NCBI RefSeq assembly: GCF_046546475.1
Contig: NZ_JBKGXS010000004.1
Span: 124,001-188,000, forward strand
Reading direction: 5' to 3'
Origin: Pseudonocardia phyllosphaerae
GTDB taxonomy: Bacteria > Actinomycetota > Actinomycetes > Mycobacteriales > Pseudonocardiaceae
Length of the DNA: 64,000 bases
Shown here: in pieces, positions 8,117-18,748 of the stretch
How the letters are laid out: every line of letters begins with the position of its first letter
Numbering within the stretch: position 1 is the stretch's first letter
Position numbers and translations under genes: made by a program
The notes under the pieces: generated by a model
Database searches by the model: none
Told to the model about the DNA's origin: nothing
Seen by the model: the letters and a program-made list of their open reading frames with translations, nothing else

Positions 8117-8866
8117 TCAGGTGACGAGCAGGTACACGATCGCGGCGACACCGATGACGACGATCGCGACACGCAGGGCCAGGGGCGAGAGGCGTCGTCC
8201 GACGGAGGCGCCGAGCACTCCCCCGACGATCGAGCTCACCGCGAGGATCCCGACGACCGGCCAGCTGACGGGCGCGATGAACGCGTAGATGACGCCGGCG
8301 ACGAGGTTGACGACGGCGGACAGGACGTTCTTGAAGCCGTTGAGGGTCTGCAGCGGGTCGGCCAGCAGCAGGCCCATGACGCCGACCAGCATGATCCCCT
8401 GGGCGGCGGTGAAGTAGCCGCCGTAGATCCCGATGAGGAAGATCAGGAAGTAGAGCAGCGGCCCTGGGGTCCGCTGCGCCGACCGTTCCCTGAGCCGCCG
8501 GTTCAGCAGGGGTTGGAGTGCCACGAGCAGCACCGACAGTCCGACCAGGACGGGCACGATGGTGGCGAACGCGTTCGGCGGCAGCGACAGCAGCAGGACG
8601 GTGCCGCAGATCGCCCCGAGGAACGAGGCGACGGAGTAGCGGACGAGCCGCGCGCCGTGTCCCTGCAGCTCCTTGCGGTAGCCGACGGCACCGGTGATCG
8701 TGCCGCTGATGAGCCCGATCGCGTTCGACGTCGTCGCCGTCACCGGCGGGTAGCCGAGCGCCACGAGGACGGGGAACGTCACGAGCGTGCCGGAGCCGAC
8801 CACCGTGTTGATCAGGCCGGCCCAGAGCCCGGCCACGGCGATGATCAGGATCTCCCACCACTGCAC
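8117..8866 (-). CDS. TauE/SafE-family permease (sulfite/organosulfonate exporter family)
   Basis: A 249-residue, highly hydrophobic protein with about eight membrane segments. It carries the family signatures GLINTVVGSGTLVTFPVL near the N-terminus and GIYGGYFTAAQGIMLV in the second half, which mark the two-fold repeat of TauE/SafE (DUF81) transporters. Characterised relatives export sulfite, sulfoacetate or related anions; the substrate here is unknown. GTG 8866 has no ribosome-binding site, but TAGGGT lies 6 bases upstream, the pattern of a leaderless start. Its promoter (TAGGGTCGCCCG before GTG) resembles that of egtA. It lies in an accessory block and is transcribed alone. Confidence 0.9.
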   Translation of the reverse strand: MQWWEILIIAVAGLWAGLINTVVGSGTLVTFPVLVALGYPPVTATTSNAIGLISGTITGAVGYRKELQGHGARLVRYSVASFLGAICGTVLLLSLPPNAFATIVPVLVGLSVLLVALQPLLNRRLRERSAQRTPGPLLYFLIFLIGIYGGYFTAAQGIMLVGVMGLLLADPLQTLNGFKNVLSAVVNLVAGVIYAFIAPVSWPVVGILAVSSIVGGVLGASVGRRLSPLALRVAIVVIGVAAIVYLLVT

Positions 8867-9013
8867 CGGGCGACCCTACGTACGTTTCGCACCGAGACGC
8901 AGTGCTTGATCGGTTCCCATGACCCAGCTCTCCCGCCGTGTGCCAGTCTCGGAACCAGACAGACTCGGGACCCGACTCGGAACCGGCTCCGGAACCGGCC
9001 CCGGAACCCGGTC

Positions 9014-10741
9014 TCAGAACGGGGCCGGGGTGTCGTCCTCGCCGTCGCGCGGTTCCGGGATCGCGGCCTCTGGTTCGCCGGTGAGGCGCGTGATCCTGGT
9101 TCGCCGGCTGGACGCCTCGCGGTCGGGGTCGAGCACCCGCCGCTCCGCGACGCCCTCGGTCACCACGGTGTCCTCGGTGAAGACGCGGTAGTCCTTCGGG
9201 TACGTCGTCGACTGATACCCGTCGGGGCTGATCCAGGTCAGCCCACCGTCGGGGCGCACCAGTGCGTGCCAGCCGGTGACGTCCTTGAGCTTGTGATGGC
9301 GCTGGCACAACCCGAACAGGTTGTCGTCGACGGTATGGCCGTCCTTGCCCCAGTCCAGGTGGTGATCGAGATCGCGGATGCGGCGTTCGCAGTCCGGACC
9401 ACGGCACGTGCCGTCACGGCCGTGGACGTGGTCGTGCAGATTCGCCGGAGGCCGGTAGGTGTTGCGTCCGTAGTCGAGCAACTGCCCGGTGACCGGGTCG
9501 GTGACCAGGCGTTTCCAGTCACCACCGGCGGCCAGGGCACGGGCGGTGGCCGCGGAGATCGGACCGTGGCCGGTGATCTCCCCGGGCCGGCTACCGCCGA
9601 GCAGGGTGTCGAGCCCGACCACGACCTGGATCAACGGCTTACGACCGATCGTGGCGTTCGGATCGGGCTTGTGGGCCAGGACCTCGGCGACGGCAGTGGC
9701 GATGACCTCGGCGTCCACACCGGTCGGCTCGTCGATCGCTGCGCCGGTCGCTGCGGTGGTCTCCGTGCCGGTTGTTGCCTCGGTGGTCTGCGCGGTGCCG
9801 AACCCGGTGTCGCTGCCGGGTATCCCGTTGGATGCGCCCGCAGCCCCTGCGAGGCGCGGCGCCGGCGCTACACCGCTACCGGTGCTCGTCGTGGTGCCGA
9901 CTCCAGGGCGACTGTTGACCACAGTGCTCACCGCGGACATCACCGAGGTCAGGTCGGTGATCGTCACCGTGCCCTGCAACAACTCATGCGCCAGATCGCA
10001 GCGGCGCTGCGCCAACGTCCGCGGATCCTCGGTGCCCAGCGAGCGGGCGAGCCGGTCCAGGGAGTTCCAGGACGCCTCGGTCTGCGCCGCCGAGCCGGAC
10101 AGCCACAGTGATCCCATGCCGTTGTCGCTGCGGCTGATCGACACCTCGCGGTCGTCGAACGCCCGCTGATGACGCTTGGACGCACCCTCGGGGTCGGCCC
10201 GGTGGATCGCGGTCCGCAACCGCGCCCGCAACCGGGTCTGGGTGATCGTCGAAGCGCCGGGCAGGATCGCAGCCTGCACCGCGCGGGCGGCGTCGTCGTC
10301 GAGGACCTGGGTGGACTCGGCGATCGCTTCGGCGGCACGTTCCCCGATCCGGCCCGCCTCCCACTCGGCGAGAGTCTCGGGAAGCACCCGATACAAGCGT
10401 TCGGCCATGCCGAGCTCGCCGCGGGCCTGGTCCTCGGTCAGACGGGTGGCGATCGCCACCTGCGACGGTAGCCAGCGGGCCACCGGCACCGCAGTCTTCC
10501 CGGTGGCATCGGGGACGGGTGCAGTGCTGCCCGGTGGGTGTCGTTCGACCAGGGCGCCGAGCAGGCGGGTGCGGACCGCGCCGGCCCAGCGTTCCAGCTG
10601 CACCGCAGCCTCGACGGTCTTCAGGAGTTCGCGGTCGGACAGCTCGCCGGGTGCGGCGGCGGTGGCCTCGCACAACGCGGCGAGGGTCCCGCCGGGCAGC
10701 ATGTGCCCGGCGAGTGCCTCTTCGACCGTTGTGTCGACCAC
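9014..10741 (-). CDS. DUF222 / HNH endonuclease-domain protein (REP13E12-like)
   Basis: An actinobacterial multi-copy family with an N-terminal DUF222 domain and a C-terminal HNH nuclease motif. The HNH portion is CRGPDCERRIRDLDHHLDW ... GLCQRHHKLK, with two cysteines and the metal-binding histidines intact. A low-complexity Thr/Gly/Ala linker of about 60 residues joins the halves. I place the start at GTG 10741 (VVDTTVEEALAG, 575 residues) because TAGAAT lies 7 bases upstream and no Shine-Dalgarno exists at the earlier GTG 10828 or ATG 10795. The family is associated with repetitive DNA in mycobacteria (REP13E12); its biological role is not settled. It lies in an accessory block. Confidence 0.88.
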   Translation of the reverse strand: MVDTTVEEALAGHMLPGGTLAALCEATAAAPGELSDRELLKTVEAAVQLERWAGAVRTRLLGALVERHPPGSTAPVPDATGKTAVPVARWLPSQVAIATRLTEDQARGELGMAERLYRVLPETLAEWEAGRIGERAAEAIAESTQVLDDDAARAVQAAILPGASTITQTRLRARLRTAIHRADPEGASKRHQRAFDDREVSISRSDNGMGSLWLSGSAAQTEASWNSLDRLARSLGTEDPRTLAQRRCDLAHELLQGTVTITDLTSVMSAVSTVVNSRPGVGTTTSTGSGVAPAPRLAGAAGASNGIPGSDTGFGTAQTTEATTGTETTAATGAAIDEPTGVDAEVIATAVAEVLAHKPDPNATIGRKPLIQVVVGLDTLLGGSRPGEITGHGPISAATARALAAGGDWKRLVTDPVTGQLLDYGRNTYRPPANLHDHVHGRDGTCRGPDCERRIRDLDHHLDWGKDGHTVDDNLFGLCQRHHKLKDVTGWHALVRPDGGLTWISPDGYQSTTYPKDYRVFTEDTVVTEGVAERRVLDPDREASSRRTRITRLTGEPEAAIPEPRDGEDDTPAPF

Positions 10742-11081
10742 GTGTTCGATTCTACCGGAGTATGCAGTCAGTTCTCCAGTAACAGTTGCCGTCATTGGGC
10801 GCAAGGAGTCGACCGTTGGTCGGCGCACAACACGTGTTCCGGCAGCCGGAGGTCACGTGCACCGAGCCGCTCGTTTCCGGCGCGGACCTCGGCCGGCCCT
10901 GCCGCCTCGCAGACCGGTCGGGGGCGACGTCCGAGACTGCCTCGCAGACCGGTCGGGGGGCGACGTCCGAGACTGCCTCGCAGACCGGTCGGGGCGACGT
11001 CCGAGTCGTCGGGGGTCGACACCGGGCCGGTACCGGATCGACGGGCCTGCCGTGAACGCGACGCCACCGACCGGCCGCCAC
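10742..11081. other. Non-coding stretch with 36-bp tandem repeats
   Basis: This 340-base stretch between the HNH gene promoter and the decayed VOC gene contains the HNH promoter at its left edge and a 36-bp tandem repeat at 10906-11005. Frames that stay open across it are made of the repeat itself and show no recognisable protein. Confidence 0.6.
10906..11005. repeat. 35/36-bp tandem repeat, 2.8 copies
   Basis: Unit CTCGCAGACCGGTCGGGG followed by a G run, CGACGTCCGAGACTGC. Copies are at 10906-10940 (35 bp), 10941-10976 (36 bp) and a partial at 10977-11005. The units abut without spacers and differ only in the G-run length, which points to slippage. Confidence 0.85.
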
Positions 11082-11221
11082 TCAGTCATCGGACGGGGGC
11101 GGGATCAGGTCCCAGCGGTCCCCGCGACGTCCCGGAACACCGCGACCGTCCCGTACTCCTCCACCTGCGGCCGCTCCTCGAACTCCACCCCGAGGCCGCG
11201 CAGACGCGCGTACTCCGCCAT
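11082..11221 (-). pseudogene. VOC/glyoxalase-family gene remnant, truncated and frameshifted
   Basis: The minus strand encodes EYARLRGLGVEFEERP, then YGTVAVFRDVAG, the classic C-terminal half of a vicinal-oxygen-chelate (glyoxalase/bleomycin-resistance) protein. That half normally continues GNRWDLI. The continuation RWDLIPPPSDD and a stop are present, but in the neighbouring frame, so one base has been lost around 11112-11118. Nothing matching the N-terminal half is found upstream, where the EamA gene begins its 3' end at 11235. I read this as a decayed fragment left by rearrangement. A functional 46-residue peptide is unlikely. Confidence 0.65.
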
Positions 11222-11234
11222 CCCACCCACTCGG

Positions 11235-12140
11235 TCAGGCCACAGCCGGCACCCGCTCCCGCGACCGCACCGGAGCCGACGCCGCCAGCACCCCACCGAT
11301 CACCACACACCCCGCGACCAGCTCCACCACCGACGGCCGTTCCCCCAGTACCACCATCGCCAGCCCCATTCCGACGACCGGGACGAGCAGCGAGTGCGGC
11401 GCGACGACACCGGCCGGGTAGCGACGCATCAGCGCCGTCCAGATCCCCGCGGCCATCACCGTCGCCACCACCGACAGGTAGACGAGCGCGACGAGCCCGG
11501 GCAGGCCGTCCCACGAGAACGCCGCGGCGGTCTCCCGCCACCCCGTCCACGGCCCCTCGACCAGCGCCGACGCGCCCAGCAGCGGAACCGGCGGGACCAC
11601 GGTCATCCAGAGCGTCAGGTGCAGCGGGTTCACCGCGACGCCGTCGCGCTGGGCCAGCCGGCTCGACAGGTTGCCGAACGCCCAGGCCAGCGCCCCGAGC
11701 AGCGTCAGCAGTACCGGCAGGAACGCCGCAGCCTGCGCCCGGACCAGTGCGATCACCGCCAGCGCGGCCACCGCGGACCCGATCCCGGCCCACTGCCGCG
11801 CACCGACGTGCTCGCGCAGCAGCACCGCGCCCAGCACCAGGGTGAACGGCCCGGACGCCTGCAGCACCAGCGACGCCAGCCCGGTCGGCATGCCCGCGTT
11901 CATCCCGAGAAACAGGAACAGGAACTGCAGCGTCCCGAAACCGAGGCCGTAGCCGATCAGCCATCGCACCGGCACCTGCGGGCGCGGGACCAGCAGCACG
12001 GTCGGCACCGCGATCACCAGCATCCGCAGCCCGGCGAGGAAGATCGGGTGGAAGTGCTCTAGCCCGACGTGGATGGCGAGGAAGTTCGCGCCCCACAGCA
12101 CGGCGACGAGTACGGCGAGCATCCGGTCCCGGCTGGTCAT
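11235..12140 (-). CDS. EamA-family (DMT) metabolite exporter
   Basis: A 301-residue drug/metabolite transporter with about ten membrane segments in two EamA halves. It starts LAVLVAVLWGANFLAIHVGL, and the second half contains GLVALVYLSVVATVMAAGIW. Members with this pattern include amino-acid and cysteine-pathway metabolite exporters, but the substrate is not predictable. It is divergent from a LysR regulator 71 bases away, which suggests that the regulator controls it. Its 3' end abuts the decayed VOC fragment. ATG 12140 lacks an obvious ribosome site. Confidence 0.9.
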   Translation of the reverse strand: MTSRDRMLAVLVAVLWGANFLAIHVGLEHFHPIFLAGLRMLVIAVPTVLLVPRPQVPVRWLIGYGLGFGTLQFLFLFLGMNAGMPTGLASLVLQASGPFTLVLGAVLLREHVGARQWAGIGSAVAALAVIALVRAQAAAFLPVLLTLLGALAWAFGNLSSRLAQRDGVAVNPLHLTLWMTVVPPVPLLGASALVEGPWTGWRETAAAFSWDGLPGLVALVYLSVVATVMAAGIWTALMRRYPAGVVAPHSLLVPVVGMGLAMVVLGERPSVVELVAGCVVIGGVLAASAPVRSRERVPAVA

Positions 12141-12211
12141 GCCCCGAGCCTGCGCGACGACGACCGTGCAGACCAGCGACGAGATCTGAACCGGCGTTGT
12201 AGCTTCTCTTC

Positions 12212-13132
12212 ATGGACGTGCGACGGCTCCGCATCCTGCGCGAGCTCGCCGACCGCGGCTCGGTCACCGCCGTCGCCGAGGCGCTGAGCTTCACGCCGTC
12301 CGCGGTGTCCCAGCAGCTCAAGACGCTGTCCCGGGAGGCGGGCATCGCGCTGACCGTCCCCGACGGCCGCGGGCTGCGGCTCACCGAGGCCGGCGCCGCC
12401 GTCGTCGCGGGGGCCGAGGACGTGCTCACCGCACTCGGCCGGCTCGACGAGACCGTCGCCGGGCTGCGCGGACGCCCGGAGGGCACGGTGCGGGTGGTGC
12501 TCTTCCCGTCCGCGGCCCGGTTGCTGCTCCCCGGGCTGCTGCGTCGCGGCGCCGGGCACGACGGCCTGCACCTGGCCTGCCGCGACGACGACCTGCGTCC
12601 CGACGAGGTGCCCGCCGCGGCCGCCGACGCGGACGTCGTCGTCACCCATCACGACGAGCGGCTCGACCCGTTCACCGGCGGGCGTCTGCACGTCCGGCCG
12701 CTGCTGCGCGAACCCCTGGACGTCGCGCTGCCGCCGGGCCACCCGCTCGCCGCCCGCGCCGACGTGCACCTCACCGACCTGGTCGACGAGGCCTGGATCG
12801 GCGTCGGCGTGGGCTGGCCGGTCGACGACGTCCTGCGCTCGCTCGGCCTGGTCACCGGCACGACCCCGCGGATCGCCCAGCGCATCAACGACTTCGCCGT
12901 CACCGAGGAGCTGGTCGCGAGCGGCTACGGCGTCGCGCTGCTCCCCCGCTACTCCACCGACCACCGGAACGACGCCCGCATCGCGCTCCGCCCGCTGGCC
13001 GGGGTGAAGGCGGCGCGGCTGGTCCGGGCGGTGACCCGTCCGGACGTGGCCGAGCGCCCGGCGGTCCGGCTGGTGCTGGACCTGCTCGCCGACGAGGCCG
13101 ACGCCGTCCGCACCCGACACGGCGACGGCTGA
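12212..13132 (+). CDS. LysR-family transcriptional regulator
   Basis: A 306-residue regulator with an N-terminal winged helix-turn-helix. The opening MDVRRLRILRELADRGSV and SFTPSAVSQQLKTLSREAG recognition helix are of the LysR type, though the first wing is shortened. The rest is a periplasmic-binding-like effector domain. It is divergent from the EamA exporter and probably regulates it and itself. TAGCTT lies 6 bases before ATG 12212 with no Shine-Dalgarno, so the mRNA is probably leaderless. The effector is unknown. Confidence 0.9.
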   Translation: MDVRRLRILRELADRGSVTAVAEALSFTPSAVSQQLKTLSREAGIALTVPDGRGLRLTEAGAAVVAGAEDVLTALGRLDETVAGLRGRPEGTVRVVLFPSAARLLLPGLLRRGAGHDGLHLACRDDDLRPDEVPAAAADADVVVTHHDERLDPFTGGRLHVRPLLREPLDVALPPGHPLAARADVHLTDLVDEAWIGVGVGWPVDDVLRSLGLVTGTTPRIAQRINDFAVTEELVASGYGVALLPRYSTDHRNDARIALRPLAGVKAARLVRAVTRPDVAERPAVRLVLDLLADEADAVRTRHGDG

Positions 13133-13170
13133 GCCACGGGCGGCACGACGCGGACAGCCGCGACCGGCCC

Positions 13171-13220
13171 CCGGGAGCCGGGTAACCGGGCGCCGGGCAG
13201 CCGGGAGCCGGGTAACCGGG
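13171..13220. repeat. 20-bp direct repeat between convergent genes
   Basis: CCGGGAGCCGGGTAACCGGG occurs twice, at 13171-13190 and 13201-13220, separated by ten bases. The second copy ends two bases before the stop codon of the NlpC/P60 gene. The 89-base convergent gap holds nothing else. Confidence 0.8.
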
Positions 13221-13221
13221 G

Positions 13222-14694
13222 TCAGAAGATCCGGGTGACCTTGTTCAGCTGCCCGTAGCGCACCGGGCTGATCCGCACCTTCGCCCCCGAGTAGGGCGCC
13301 TCGAGCATCTTGCCGTTCCCCAGGTACAGCGCGATGTGGTACGTCCGGCCGTTCTCGGCCCAGGACAGCATGTCCCCGCGGCGCATGTCCGAGATCGGGA
13401 CCAGCTCGCCGTAGTTCGCCTGGTTGCCGCTGTAGCGCGGCAGGTGCACCCCGGCGCCGGCGAAGGAGTAGAGCATCAGCCCGGAGCAGTCGAACCCGAC
13501 GTTGGCGTAGTCGCGGTACTCGTCGGCGACGCCGCCGTCGCGGATGCCCGTCGTCGGGCCGCCGGAGTTGCCGCCACCCCACGAGTAGCGCACGCCCAGC
13601 TGCTCGGTCGCCCGGTCGATCACGGTCTCGATCGCCTCGGAGCCGCTGCTCGGCGTGCCCGCGTCCGGCGCGGACTCCTGGGCGACCTGCGGGCCGTCCG
13701 ACGGACGCTGCGCGTTCTCCCGAGCGCGGCGCTCGCGCTCGGCCGCGTTCCGGGCCCGCTGCGCGGCCCGGGCGGCCTCCCGGGCCTTCGCCTCGGCCTT
13801 GGCCTTGCGCTCGGCCTCGGCGGCGAGGCGGGCCTGCTCGGCCTGCCAGGCGACGAAGCGCTGCCGCTGGGCGCGCAGCCCGGCGTCGGAGTTCTCGGCG
13901 GCGTCGAGCTTGCGCTGCACCTCGGCCTGCTCGGCACGCACCGCGTCGAGCCGGCCGCGCTGCTCGTCGGCCGCTGTCGACGCCGACGCCAGCGCCTGGT
14001 CCGCGGCCTTGCTCGCGTCCTCCGCGGCGGCCCGGCGGCGGTCCGCCTCCGCCTGCGCCGCACGGGCCCGGGAGTCGGCGTTGGCCTGCTCGACCCGGGC
14101 GCGCTCGAGACGGTCGAGCATCGCCTCCTGGTCCTCGCTCAGCGCGTCGGTCATCCGGGCGCGGTCCATGAGGTCACGCGGGTCGGTCGCCCGGGACAGC
14201 TGCCCGAGCGGGCCGAGGTCGAGGCCGTGGGTGTAGACGTCGCCGACGAACGCGTCGACCTGGGTGCGCGCGTCGTCGACGACCCGGCCGGCCTCCTCGG
14301 TCCGGTGCCGGGCGTCGGCCGCGGCCGCCGCGGCCGTCTCGGCCTCGCGGGCCGCGGCGTCCGCGGTGTCGCGGGCCTGGTTGGCCTCCTCGTGCCGGGA
14401 GGCCACCTGGATCTGGAGCCGGTCGGCCTCGGCATCGAGCTCGGAGAGGCGCCCGGTGAGCCGGCCGACCTCCGCCGTGCGGTCCGCGACGTCCTGACGG
14501 CTGCGGGCCAGGTCGTCGTCGCCGGGGTTCGGCGGCGGGGTCGGTCGCGGCGGCGGCTCGGCCGGCGTGGCCATCGCGGCCGGGACGGGCGCCGGGCTCG
14601 CGACACCGGGCGTCGCCACCGACACCGCGGCGACCAGGACCAGCACCCCGGCGGCCACGGGTGCGGCCGGGCGCCTGCGGGCGTCGCGCGTCAC
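13222..14694 (-). CDS. Secreted NlpC/P60 peptidoglycan endopeptidase (RipA-like)
   Basis: A secreted cell-wall hydrolase that cleaves D-Glu-diaminopimelate bonds in stem peptides, needed in relatives for daughter-cell separation. From GTG 14694 (490 residues, GGAGG four bases upstream) it begins with an arginine-rich n-region and a hydrophobic signal segment (residues about 13-33). A long Ala/Arg/Glu-rich coiled coil (about 60-370) follows, then a C-terminal NlpC/P60 domain. Cys403 in NVGFDCSGLM and His453 in RTYHIALYLG are the catalytic pair. The architecture and position next to acnA and moxR match mycobacterial RipA. A hairpin GGGGATC/GATCCCC (14705-14729) lies just before the ribosome site. 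Confidence 0.92.
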   Translation of the reverse strand: MTRDARRRPAAPVAAGVLVLVAAVSVATPGVASPAPVPAAMATPAEPPPRPTPPPNPGDDDLARSRQDVADRTAEVGRLTGRLSELDAEADRLQIQVASRHEEANQARDTADAAAREAETAAAAAADARHRTEEAGRVVDDARTQVDAFVGDVYTHGLDLGPLGQLSRATDPRDLMDRARMTDALSEDQEAMLDRLERARVEQANADSRARAAQAEADRRRAAAEDASKAADQALASASTAADEQRGRLDAVRAEQAEVQRKLDAAENSDAGLRAQRQRFVAWQAEQARLAAEAERKAKAEAKAREAARAAQRARNAAERERRARENAQRPSDGPQVAQESAPDAGTPSSGSEAIETVIDRATEQLGVRYSWGGGNSGGPTTGIRDGGVADEYRDYANVGFDCSGLMLYSFAGAGVHLPRYSGNQANYGELVPISDMRRGDMLSWAENGRTYHIALYLGNGKMLEAPYSGAKVRISPVRYGQLNKVTRIF

Positions 14695-14783
14695 GAGTCC
14701 TCCGGGGGATCGATCGGGGGCGGATCCCCGCCGGACCGGTGCCGACGAAGATCGAGAAGAGCGACCGCAGACTGCCACTCGCG

Positions 14784-14912
14784 TTACGTGAGCACCCCGC
14801 GACACACCGTGCACACCCGTTCGTGATGCCCCGGCCAGGGGAACTGCCACGTCGGCGCCGTCGGCTCCTCACCGTGGGGACACCGGCCGGACACCTGCGG
14901 GCCGTCGGTCAC
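14784..14912 (-). CDS. Possible small CxxC protein, unrecognised
   Basis: A 42-residue reading frame from GTG 14912 with a Cys-Pro-His near residue 9-11 and HHERVCTVCRGVL at the C-terminus, so it could bind a metal. I do not recognise the family. Spacing to a GAGG motif is only three bases, which is poor. It lies between the NlpC/P60 gene and the divergent acnA promoter in a 427-base region otherwise without genes. It may be a real small gene or a chance frame. Confidence 0.3.
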   Translation of the reverse strand: MTDGPQVSGRCPHGEEPTAPTWQFPWPGHHERVCTVCRGVLT

Positions 14913-14931
14913 ACCGGCCTCGCGCGGCTTG

Positions 14932-14947
14932 TAGGACAGGCGTACTA
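14932..14947 (+). promoter_or_regulatory. AcnR-type operator at the acnA promoter
   Basis: TAGGACAGGCGTACTA matches the corynebacterial AcnR consensus CAGNACNNNCGTACTG except at the two outermost bases. The same core (AGGACA, one base, GCGTAC) recurs before the acnR gene at 30152-30167. The site overlaps the putative -10 hexamer TACTAT at 14943-14948, where a bound repressor would block polymerase. Confidence 0.7.
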
Positions 14948-14948
14948 T
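14943..14948 (+). promoter_or_regulatory. Putative -10 element of acnA
   Basis: TACTAT fits the actinobacterial TANNNT -10 pattern. An ATG lies 5 bases after it, close to the expected transcription start. No convincing -35 box is visible. Confidence 0.5.
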
Positions 14949-14953
14949 TTGCC

Positions 14954-15031
14954 ATGAGGGTCCGCGATGCCGCCTACCCGGCGGTGCGCGAGACTCCGTG
15001 TCGTCTCGAACGTCGTGGCGACACGACCTGA
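14954..15031 (+). CDS. Candidate leaderless 25-residue upstream ORF of acnA
   Basis: ATG 14954 opens a 25-codon frame (MRVRDAAYPAVRETP...) ending TGA at 15029-15031, 90 bases before the aconitase start. It would sit at or within a base or two of the transcription start predicted from TACTAT, so it could be translated without a leader. Whether it is expressed or affects acnA is unknown. No homologue is recognised. Confidence 0.35.
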   Translation: MRVRDAAYPAVRETPCRLERRGDTT

Positions 15032-15121
15032 CGACACCGGTGCCGCCCACCGGCCGCCCCGCGGCCGTCGCCGGCCACCGGTCACCGAAAAGACGCCCAC
15101 CACCACGGGGAGGACCGCCAA

Positions 15122-17947
<2,826 letters not shown>

Positions 17948-17966
17948 GCCGGCCGCGCGCCACGCA

Positions 17967-18005
17967 GACGGAGCCCGTCGTCCCACTGGGGCGGCGGGCT
18001 CCGTC
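17967..18005 (+). terminator. Terminator hairpin after acnA
   Basis: GACGGAGCCCG (17967-17977) pairs with CGGGCTCCGTC (17995-18005), 11 perfect base pairs with a 17-base loop, 20 bases after the acnA stop. Confidence 0.7.
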
Positions 18006-18037
18006 GCGTCCGGGGCACGGCTGCGTCCGGGGCACGG
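18006..18037. repeat. 15-bp direct repeat after the acnA terminator
   Basis: GCGTCCGGGGCACGG occurs at 18006-18020 and 18023-18037, a 17-bp tandem spacing. Confidence 0.75.
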
Positions 18038-18070
18038 GCCCGCCGCGTGTGCGGCCGCATGATCAGCGTT

Positions 18071-18112
18071 TCCGAGGGATCCGGTGCCGGATGTGGCACC
18101 GGATCCCTCGGA
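18071..18112. terminator. Bidirectional terminator between acnA and the F420-type gene
   Basis: TCCGAGGGATCCGGTGCC (18071-18088) and its exact complement (18095-18112) form an 18-bp stem with a six-base loop, placed between convergent genes. Confidence 0.85.
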
Positions 18113-18145
18113 GCCGACGATCTTGACCCGGGGCGGGGCCGCTGG

Positions 18146-18637
18146 TCAGGAGGTGCCGAGCCGGAACTCGACCAACGGCGGCGGGTCGCCCGGCCCGACC
18201 GGACGCCCGAGGGCCCGTTCGACGACCTGCCCGAGCTGCTCCCAGGCCGCCGGATGCCGGGCGATGTAGGCGGCAAGCAGCTCTCCCGCCTCGTCGCGCG
18301 GGAGCACCCGTGCGGTGGCGGGCTGCGACCGGCGGCTGCCGACGGAGATCCGCACCCGCGGGTCGGCGACGACGTTGCGGTACCACTGGGCGCGCTCGCC
18401 GAACCCGGACACGACGACGAAGCGCCCCGGCCCGGGGTGGCCGACGACCTCGACGACGACCTCCCTCGGCAGCCCGCTGCGCCGTCCGGTGTGTTCGAGC
18501 AGCAGCATCCGGTGGCCGAGGACCCGGCCGAGGCCTCGGTGGTAGAGCGTGATCGGGGCGCGGGCGAGCGCGCGGGTACGCAGTGCGCGGTCGAGCACCG
18601 CGACTCCGGCGCCGCGGACGAGATCGGCGAGCCCCAT
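18146..18637 (-). CDS. Nitroreductase-family deazaflavin (F420)-dependent oxidoreductase-like protein
   Basis: A 163-residue protein of the Ddn-like nitroreductase/split-barrel family that in mycobacteria uses coenzyme F420. Family features are LYHRGLGRVLGHRMLLLEHTGRRSGLPREV, then FVVVSGFGERAQWYRNVVAD and the GSRR turn near the middle. ATG 18637 follows GGGAGG. The region upstream is a 111-base divergent promoter shared with the acyl-CoA synthetase gene. No F420-biosynthesis gene is in the window, so cofactor use is inferred from family membership. Natural substrate unknown; quinone reduction is one role known for relatives. Confidence 0.85.
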   Translation of the reverse strand: MGLADLVRGAGVAVLDRALRTRALARAPITLYHRGLGRVLGHRMLLLEHTGRRSGLPREVVVEVVGHPGPGRFVVVSGFGERAQWYRNVVADPRVRISVGSRRSQPATARVLPRDEAGELLAAYIARHPAAWEQLGQVVERALGRPVGPGDPPPLVEFRLGTS

Positions 18638-18748
18638 CGATCCTCCCCTGCGGCGGGCGGTGATCCGTTCCGCGGCGCCGCGTGCTACTCCGTAGGTGGG
18701 CGCCTCCACCCTGGCGCGCACGACCGACCGCGACCACCGGAGGCACCG

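Noticed and set aside
10906..11005. CRISPR-like array
   Set aside because: The 36-bp units abut without spacers and no cas genes are present. It is an ordinary tandem repeat.
10786..11055. Possible plus-strand small gene across the 36-bp repeat
   Set aside because: The translation is only repeated DRSGATSETASQTG-like units, with no ribosome site or homology.
14695..14953. Possible c-di-AMP (ydaO) riboswitch before the NlpC/P60 gene
   Set aside because: Such riboswitches often precede actinobacterial cell-wall hydrolase genes, but I could not find the conserved core sequences here, only a simple GGGGATC/GATCCCC hairpin.
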